From contig SLSG01000106.1 of assembly GCA_007130545.1 (NCBI GenBank), positions 1-7,318 of the forward strand: 7,318 bases of DNA. The letters run 5' to 3'. The notes beneath the pieces are model-generated. The model saw only the letters and a list, made by a program, of their open reading frames with translations, did no database searches and had not been told where the DNA came from. Both the position numbers and the translations under genes were made by a program. The stretch comes from Bacteroidales bacterium. GTDB lineage: Bacteria; Bacteroidota; Bacteroidia; Bacteroidales; UBA7960. Shown in pieces: positions 1 to 5,436 of this stretch (the stretch's first letter is position 1; every line of letters starts with the position of its first letter).

Positions 1-1
1 G

Positions 2-1237
2 TCGGATAAGAAAGAGATTCAGTCCCTGCACGGGCAGATATCGATCGGCTTTCTGATCGTTCAGGACATTGTGGTCATTGTCGCGATGATCGTCCTTTCG
101 GCCATGGGGACCCCCTCTGAGACCACCCTCACCAACGAGATCATTCTGGTGCTGGTCAAGGGAATCGGTCTGATCATTCTGGTCATCCTGCTGATGCGCT
201 ATGTGCTCACCTGGGTAAGCTCGCTGATGGCCCGCACCCCGGAACTGCTGGTGCTTTTCGCCCTCGCATGGGGCATTGCCCTGGCGGCTTTCAGTGACTA
301 CCTTGGCTTCAGCAAGGAGGTAGGTGCCTTCCTGGGCGGCCTCTCGCTGGCATCCACCCCATACCGGGAAGTGGTGGCCGGACGGCTGACTTCGGTGCGG
401 GACTTCCTGCTGTTGTTTTTCTTCATCCATCTGGGCAGCCAGGTCAACGTACCCCTGCTCGGACAGCAGATCTTCCCGGCGGTGATGCTTTCGTTGTTCG
501 TGCTGATCGGGAACCCGATCATCGTAATGATTATACTCGGACTGATGGGGTATCGGAAGCGGACCGGATTTCTGGCCGGTCTGAATGTGGCCCAGATCTC
601 CGAGTTCTCGCTGATCCTGGCCGCACTCGGACTGAGCCTTGGGCAGATCGACGAGGAAACCCTGGGACTGATTACGCTGGTCGGACTCATCACCATCGGC
701 ATCAGCACTTACCTGATCATGTACTCCCACCAGCTTTATGAGAAGGTGGCCCCTGCGCTGCTGATATTTGAAAAGAAACTGCCCTCCATGGAGGTAGATG
801 ATGAAGGTGCCTCCCAAAAAGAATTTGATGTGATCATATTCGGACTGGGCATGTATGGCAACAACATCGCCAGAAGCCTTGAAAGCGAAGGATTCCGGGT
901 ATTTGGTGTGGACTTTGACCCCAGGGCCCTGAAGCGCTGGAAAAAGAAAGGCCGGGCAGGACAATACGGGGATGCCGACGACCCGGAACTGCCGGATATC
1001 CTTCCCCTCAGTGCACAATGCGTGATCTCCACGCTGGATGACAAGCCCGTCAACCTGGCCCTGATTAAGTATTTCCAGGATGCCGGGTATGAAGGCAAGA
1101 TCGCCGTTACTTCCTATACAGGGCGCACCGCCAAGGAGATGGAAAAAGCCGGTGCCGACCTGGTGCTGCTGCCTTTCGTGGATGCATCCGAAAGCATTCC
1201 AGCAAAACTGAAATCCCTACACAGACCAGACAAATGA
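2..1237 (+). CDS. KefB/KefC-type CPA2 cation:proton antiporter with TrkA-N (RCK) domain, 5'-truncated
   Basis: This is the C-terminal 411 residues of an inner-membrane monovalent cation (probably K+ or Na+):proton antiporter of the CPA2 family. The frame is open to the left edge, so the true start lies outside; the GTG at 71 is an internal valine codon. Visible residues 14-30 contain LIVQDIVVIV, which matches the QD ion-site motif of KefB/KefC. Hydrophobic segments follow, including SKEVGAFLGG and AQISEFSLIL (SEF at residues 200-202), both typical of the exchanger domain. After a short charged linker, a Rossmann fold starts near residue 275, with GLGMYG at 281-286 and an acidic residue at the end of strand 2 (D304 in GVDFDP). 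This suggests NAD(H) binding, as in TrkA-N/RCK domains. No RCK-C domain follows; the protein ends soon after the Rossmann fold. Its TGA overlaps the next ATG. Family assignment is firm; the transported ion and any gating ligand cannot be read from sequence. Confidence 0.92.
   Translation, partial: SDKKEIQSLHGQISIGFLIVQDIVVIVAMIVLSAMGTPSETTLTNEIILVLVKGIGLIILVILLMRYVLTWVSSLMARTPELLVLFALAWGIALAAFSDYLGFSKEVGAFLGGLSLASTPYREVVAGRLTSVRDFLLLFFFIHLGSQVNVPLLGQQIFPAVMLSLFVLIGNPIIVMIILGLMGYRKRTGFLAGLNVAQISEFSLILAALGLSLGQIDEETLGLITLVGLITIGISTYLIMYSHQLYEKVAPALLIFEKKLPSMEVDDEGASQKEFDVIIFGLGMYGNNIARSLESEGFRVFGVDFDPRALKRWKKKGRAGQYGDADDPELPDILPLSAQCVISTLDDKPVNLALIKYFQDAGYEGKIAVTSYTGRTAKEMEKAGADLVLLPFVDASESIPAKLKSLHRPDK
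1234..1237 (+). other. ATGA stop/start overlap coupling antiporter and adaptor genes
   Basis: The antiporter stop TGA (1235-1237) and the adaptor start ATG (1234-1236) share bases. No purine-rich Shine-Dalgarno sequence precedes this ATG; the upstream bases are CACAGACCAGACAA. Such an overlap normally means that ribosomes finishing the first gene restart on the second. It supports a single transcript and linked expression of antiporter and efflux pump. Coupling is inferred from the arrangement. Confidence 0.8.
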
Positions 1238-2313
1238 AAAAGAAATGGACATTATTGGTGGTCCCCGCCCCTGCATTCGCATTGGCCCTTGCATTTGCCT
1301 TTGCCTGCAGCAGTCCGGACAGGACACCACAGGCAGATCCTGCGCGTTCTGTAGTCACGGCCAGGGCGGAGCTGCGTGACCTTTCTGCGCGCCGGACTGT
1401 CACCGCGCCGGTCATTGCCTACAAAAGGGTGTATGTCACGGCCAGAACGGCAGGACAGGTGCTGGAAGTGCATTTTGAGGAGAGCGAACGGGTACGCAGG
1501 GGGGAGCTGCTGGCCAGGCTGGACACCCGGCGGCAGCAGGCCCAGCTGAGGCAGGCCAGGGCTGCTGCCGATGAGATCAGGCGGCAGTATGAACGAAACA
1601 AGGTGTTGTATGGCAGCGAGGCCATCAGCCTGGCAGAGCTGGAACTGCTGGGAGGACAACTGGAGGAAGCCGAAAGCCAGGTTGATTTCTGGCAGGTGGA
1701 GGTGGAATACGGGGAGATAAGGGCCCCGCTTGATGCGGTCGTGGCCCTGCGGCTTGTGGAGGTTGGCACCACGGTTTCGGAAAACGAGCGCCTGTTCACC
1801 ATCGAAGACCATGGCCTGCTGGTGGTCCGTCCAGGCGTGCCGGAGCTTGACCTGAAAGGATTGCAAAAGGGGCAGGAGGTGGACCTTGAATTCGATGTGT
1901 TTCCAGATCAGTCGTTTACCGGAACCATCCGCCGCATCTTCCCCTCTGCAGACCCCCTGACCAGGCTGTTTACCGTGGAGGTGGAGATTCACCAGGAACA
2001 GACTCCCCAGCTTGTTCGACCGGGCTACCTCGCCCGGGTCCATTTTACCACGGACCCCCGGCCGGATGCTACGGTCGTACCCCCCGAAGCAATCCTTTCC
2101 AGGGACGGGTTGACGTATGTCTTTGTGGTAAAAGATGGGGAGACAGTCGAAATGCGCCAGGTGGAGACGGGCATGGAACGGGACGGATGGGTGGAGATCC
2201 TCAGTGGTATTGAGCCCGGGGACGAGGTCGCCGCCGGCAATCCCGAAGTCTTGAGTGATGGAATTCAGGTGAGTGTAACGGGAACTTTCAAAAGATATGG
2301 TTTCAGGGAGTAG
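1234..2313 (+). CDS. RND efflux membrane fusion protein (HlyD/AcrA-type periplasmic adaptor), predicted lipoprotein
   Basis: This 359-residue adaptor links an RND permease to an outer-membrane channel across the periplasm. Residues 1-24 form a signal peptide (MKKK, then a hydrophobic stretch) ending at Cys25, a likely lipidation site. The residues before the cysteine (A-F-A) fit the lipobox only loosely. A beta-strand region leads into the first lipoyl half (about 70-97, with AGQVLEVHFEE and RRGELLARLD), then a short, charged alpha-helical hairpin (about 98-157). The second lipoyl half follows (about 158-190, EIRAPLDAVV), then a beta-barrel domain (about 195-272, with RPGYLARVHF near its end). 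The membrane-proximal domain is at about 278-348 (VVPPEAIL, then GIEPGDEV). The order and length match RND adaptors. The short hairpin is closer to metal- or MdtA-like adaptors than to the long coiled coils of HlyD. The start is set by the ATGA overlap and the signal peptide. The 3' end overlaps the permease gene by 17 bases. Substrate is unknown. Confidence 0.93.
   Translation: MKKKWTLLVVPAPAFALALAFAFACSSPDRTPQADPARSVVTARAELRDLSARRTVTAPVIAYKRVYVTARTAGQVLEVHFEESERVRRGELLARLDTRRQQAQLRQARAAADEIRRQYERNKVLYGSEAISLAELELLGGQLEEAESQVDFWQVEVEYGEIRAPLDAVVALRLVEVGTTVSENERLFTIEDHGLLVVRPGVPELDLKGLQKGQEVDLEFDVFPDQSFTGTIRRIFPSADPLTRLFTVEVEIHQEQTPQLVRPGYLARVHFTTDPRPDATVVPPEAILSRDGLTYVFVVKDGETVEMRQVETGMERDGWVEILSGIEPGDEVAAGNPEVLSDGIQVSVTGTFKRYGFRE
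2297..2313 (+). other. 17-base overlap of adaptor and permease genes
   Basis: The permease ATG (2297-2299) lies upstream of the adaptor TAG (2311-2313), in a different frame. No clear Shine-Dalgarno sequence is visible before the ATG. The start is credible because the next residues (SIAIRRPVATLAL) are the conserved N-terminus of RND permeases, placing transmembrane helix 1 immediately afterwards. The overlap implies coupled translation of the two pump subunits. Confidence 0.8.
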
Positions 2314-5300
2314 CATAGCCATCCGGAGGCCGGTGGCAACCCTGGCCCTGACTGCGGCGGTGATTGTGATCGGGATCCTGTTTTCGGGCAGGCTGCCGGT
2401 GAGCCTGCTGCCCGAAGTGGAATACCCGCATATCCGGGTTGTGGTCAATTATCCGGGGGTGACCCCCGAAGTAATCGAGGAGCAGGTCACCCGGGTGCTG
2501 GAACGCAACCTCTCGGCTACCGCAAACCTCGCCGAGCTGCATGGCCGGGCCAGTGAAGGCCGTTCCTATATAGAGATGTTTTTCGAGGTGGGGACCGACA
2601 TCGACCTGGCCCTGCAGGACGCAGCCCGGCAGCTGGAGCGCGCCCGGGCAGAGCTGCCTGCTGGGATCGACCCGCCGAGACTGATGAAAATGGATCCCTC
2701 CCAAAGTCCCGTTTATGAACTGGCATTGAGCTCCCCGCTGCGCTCATCAATTGAATTGCGGGAGTGGATAGACCAGCGCCTGGTACCCCAGTTACTTACT
2801 GTACCCGGAACGGGGACCATTGAAGTGGCGGGAGGCCGCGAAAGGGAGATCGACGTGGTCGTGGACCCCGAACGCATGCGCTCTTACCGGCTCAGCCTGG
2901 AAGACATCAGCCAGGCACTGGCCATGCGCAACGTGGACATTGCCTCGGGCAACATCACCTCCGGCCAGTATGATGTGCTGGCGCGGACCGAAAACCGGTA
3001 CCGGGATGCCCGGCAGGTGGCGGCCACGCTAATTAAAATACCCGGATCAGACGGGCACATACGCTTGTCGGATGTAGCCGGCGTCACAGACAGCCACCGG
3101 GAGCAGCGGCTGTTTGCACGGTTTGGCGGACAGGACGCCGTGCAGGTGACGATCATGAAGCAGCCGGATGCCAATACCGTGGCGGTGATCGACGGACTGG
3201 ACAAAACGCTTGCCGAACTCGTCGATGCGGATTTCATCCCGGCAGACATCGCCTTTGAAACGATACGGGACGAGTCCTTTTTCATCCGGGCCTCGCTCCG
3301 GTCGGTCGGGACGGCGGCCGTGCTAGGCGGACTCCTGGCCATGTCGGTGATTTTCCTGTTCCTTGGCAGCATCCGGAAATCTCTGATAATCACCCTGACC
3401 CTTCCGGTTGCCATCATTGCCACGTTTCTGCTGATGTATGCGAGCGGATTGACCCTGAATGTGATGAGCCTCGGGGGACTGGCACTGGGGGTCGGTTTGC
3501 TGATCGACAATGCGCTGGTGATCCTTGAAAACATATTCCGCCACCGGGAAAAGCTGGGCAAGTCACAGCTGCAGGCTGCCCACGAAGGGACGGCCGAGGT
3601 GTCGACCGCCGTTTTTGCAGGCACCATGACCAACCTGGCCGCTGTACTCCCGTTCCTGCTGCTCAGCGGAATGGCAGCACTGATATTCAAGGAGCTGATC
3701 CTTACCATTTCGTTTGCCATCATCGCCTCCCTGCTGGCAGCACTGACCCTTGTTCCGGCCCTGGCCGCCATGGCAGGGGGCGGGAGGCGTCGGACCTACC
3801 GCACAAGCCAATGGTTCCAGGGCGTCATGGATCGGCTTACCGCTTTTTATGCAAGGACCATCCCACGCCTGATCAAAGCCCGGCTGGCAGTGATTCTGAT
3901 CGCTGTGCTGGCCCTGACGGGAAGCATCTGGCTGCTCAGTGGCAAGGGGACCGAATTCCTTCCCGCCGTAGACAACGGACGCATCACCATGCGCTTTGTC
4001 TTGCCCCTGGGAACACCCCCGGAGCCCACAAATGAAGCCACCATGGCCATCGAAGACCTGGTCAGGGAAATGCCCCATGTGCAGACCTATTATGCCACGG
4101 CCGGGGGCTATTTCCGCGGGGGACAATTGTCGATCCGGGGAGGCATGATCGACATGGTCGTACAACTGGTTCCGCATCGCGACCGGCGTGGCTATTCAGC
4201 AGAACGCTGGGTATCTGAATTCAGCGGAAAGATCCGCCAAAGCGGCATGGCCTTCACACAACAACGCATTCGCGGACCCCGCCTGGAAGGATTGCGGACC
4301 TCCTTTGTGGACGACGACATTTCTGTGGGCATCGTCGGGGAGGACCTGGATGAACTGGATGCCATTGCCAGAATGGTGCTGGACAGGATCCGGACGGTGG
4401 AGGGCATGGGCAGTGCCCAGATCGGGAACGAGGAACGCATCCCGCAGGTCATCATCCGCCTGGACGAGGAGCGCAGTTCAGACATGGGTATCTCGGTGGC
4501 AAGTGCCGGACAGGCGATCCGGACGGCCGTGGATGGCTTTGTCCCCACCAGGTACGTGACCGGCGGGTTTGAATACAACATACGGGTGAGGTTGCCGCGC
4601 AGCGTCACCGGCTCGGTCAATGACCTGGCAAATATGCCCCTTTTTGACGCACAGGGCAGGCACATTCCCCTGGGTGCGGTGGCCTCGTTCGAATCTATAC
4701 TGGGACCGGCCCATATCGAACGCCTCAACCAGATCCGTATCGTAAGGGTAAACGGCAACGTGAACCTGGAGGAGGCCACAGTCGGACAGGTCAATCAGCG
4801 CGTAAGGGAGGCCATGCGTGACTTTGACCTTCCCCGCGGCTACAGCCTGGTGTATGGGGGTGCAGCCGGATCCATCGCCGAAAGCAACCGCTCCATGCGA
4901 CTGGCGATCATCCTGGCCATCTTTTTCGTATTCGTTGTCATGGCCGTACAATACGAACGGCTCAGCAGTCCCCTTATCATCCTCAGCACCCTGCCGTTCT
5001 CAATTACCGGGGTGGCCCTGATCCTTTGGGCCAGCGGCACCAGCCTCAGTGCACCTGTGCTGCTGGGTGTGATCTTTCTGGTCGGCATCCTCGTGAACAA
5101 TGCCATTCTGCTGGTGGAGTTTGCCCGGCAAAGGCAGGATGGGGGCTTAAGCCCAGGGGAGGCAGTGGCAGAGGCTGGTGCAGCCAGGCTCCGCCCCATC
5201 CTGATGACTTCCCTGACCACCATACTGGGCATGTTGCCGCTGGCAGCCGGTCTCGGGGAAGGGTCCGAGCTGCTGCAACCTCTGGCCCTGACTGTCATCG

Positions 5301-5392
5301 GTGGCATGGCCCTGGGAACATTCATCACGCTGGTGCTGCTCCCGGGGATCTATGTGCTGGCCGGCGACCTGCGGTTCAAAAACCGGAAATGA
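2297..5392 (+). CDS. RND multidrug-type efflux permease (HAE1/AcrB-like family)
   Basis: This full-length (1,031-residue) inner-membrane proton-driven pump exports substrates through the adaptor encoded just upstream. The layout is the standard duplicated RND fold. Helix 1 is at about 10-30, followed by the first periplasmic loop (about 31-330) with LLPEVEYPHI and NYPGVTPEVIEEQVT. Helices 2-6 span about 333-495 and helix 7 about 528-548. The second periplasmic loop runs about 550-862, and helices 8-12 about 865-1022. The helix 4 motif reads GLLIDNALVILENI, with D404 and N405 where AcrB has D407 and D408. The helix 10 motif reads GILVNNAILLVEF, with N934 where AcrB has K940. LRPILMTSL near 965-973 holds T971, matching AcrB T978. 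The proton relay is therefore of the DN/NN type found in many AcrB-like relatives, rather than the E. coli DD/K type. Substrate class is not readable: the HAE1-like motifs favour organic compounds over heavy metals, but this is inference. No disruption is seen. Confidence 0.95.
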   Translation: MVSGSSIAIRRPVATLALTAAVIVIGILFSGRLPVSLLPEVEYPHIRVVVNYPGVTPEVIEEQVTRVLERNLSATANLAELHGRASEGRSYIEMFFEVGTDIDLALQDAARQLERARAELPAGIDPPRLMKMDPSQSPVYELALSSPLRSSIELREWIDQRLVPQLLTVPGTGTIEVAGGREREIDVVVDPERMRSYRLSLEDISQALAMRNVDIASGNITSGQYDVLARTENRYRDARQVAATLIKIPGSDGHIRLSDVAGVTDSHREQRLFARFGGQDAVQVTIMKQPDANTVAVIDGLDKTLAELVDADFIPADIAFETIRDESFFIRASLRSVGTAAVLGGLLAMSVIFLFLGSIRKSLIITLTLPVAIIATFLLMYASGLTLNVMSLGGLALGVGLLIDNALVILENIFRHREKLGKSQLQAAHEGTAEVSTAVFAGTMTNLAAVLPFLLLSGMAALIFKELILTISFAIIASLLAALTLVPALAAMAGGGRRRTYRTSQWFQGVMDRLTAFYARTIPRLIKARLAVILIAVLALTGSIWLLSGKGTEFLPAVDNGRITMRFVLPLGTPPEPTNEATMAIEDLVREMPHVQTYYATAGGYFRGGQLSIRGGMIDMVVQLVPHRDRRGYSAERWVSEFSGKIRQSGMAFTQQRIRGPRLEGLRTSFVDDDISVGIVGEDLDELDAIARMVLDRIRTVEGMGSAQIGNEERIPQVIIRLDEERSSDMGISVASAGQAIRTAVDGFVPTRYVTGGFEYNIRVRLPRSVTGSVNDLANMPLFDAQGRHIPLGAVASFESILGPAHIERLNQIRIVRVNGNVNLEEATVGQVNQRVREAMRDFDLPRGYSLVYGGAAGSIAESNRSMRLAIILAIFFVFVVMAVQYERLSSPLIILSTLPFSITGVALILWASGTSLSAPVLLGVIFLVGILVNNAILLVEFARQRQDGGLSPGEAVAEAGAARLRPILMTSLTTILGMLPLAAGLGEGSELLQPLALTVIGGMALGTFITLVLLPGIYVLAGDLRFKNRK

Positions 5393-5433
5393 TGTTTTTT
5401 TTGTAGGTTTGCATCATAAACCTAAAAAACATC
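5391..5433. repeat. Imperfect inverted repeat between permease and peptidase genes
   Basis: The left arm is 5391-5400 (GATGTTTTTT) plus 5405-5410 (AGGTTT). The right arm is 5418-5423 (AAACCT) plus 5424-5433 (AAAAAACATC). The two halves are exact reverse complements apart from a 4-base insertion (TTGT, 5401-5404) in the left arm; the loop is GCATCAT (5411-5417). This gives 16 paired bases per arm. The stem is AT-rich and no T-run follows the right arm, so it does not look like an intrinsic terminator for the pump operon. It overlaps the permease stop codon on the left and ends three bases before the next ATG. It could be an operator, or an RNA hairpin in read-through transcripts. Part of the pairing comes from A and T runs and may be fortuitous. 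Confidence 0.6.
5404..5411 (+). promoter_or_regulatory. Bacteroidota-type -7 promoter element for the peptidase gene
   Basis: TAGGTTTG matches the Bacteroidota primary-sigma -7 consensus TAnnTTTG and is preceded by a run of T residues, a common context for such promoters. A start site a few bases downstream (about 5416-5420) would leave a leader of under about 20 bases before the ATG at 5437. A clear -33 TTTG box at the usual distance is missing; the bases around 5380-5386 read AAACCGG. The call rests on the -7 element and its position in the only intergenic gap. Confidence 0.5.
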
Positions 5434-5436
5434 GAT

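Noticed and set aside
71..1237. GTG at 71 as the start of the antiporter
   Set aside because: The frame is open from base 2, and the codons before 71 encode conserved family sequence, including the QD motif, so the gene is cut by the window edge.
1252..2448. A 398-codon open frame on the minus strand across the adaptor gene and the start of the permease gene
   Set aside because: It lies opposite two strongly supported genes and its translation is rich in His, Gln, Pro and Leu with no recognisable domain. GC-rich coding DNA often yields such antisense frames.
4188..4559. Plus-strand frame of 123 codons inside the permease gene, and similar short ones at 2820-3032 and 5026-5406
   Set aside because: They sit in other frames within a well-supported gene and have biased composition and no motif or start signal.
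5391..5433. Intrinsic (Rho-independent) terminator for the pump operon
   Set aside because: The stem is AT-rich and its T-run lies in the left arm. After the right arm the plus strand reads GATATGAACC, with no T-tract.
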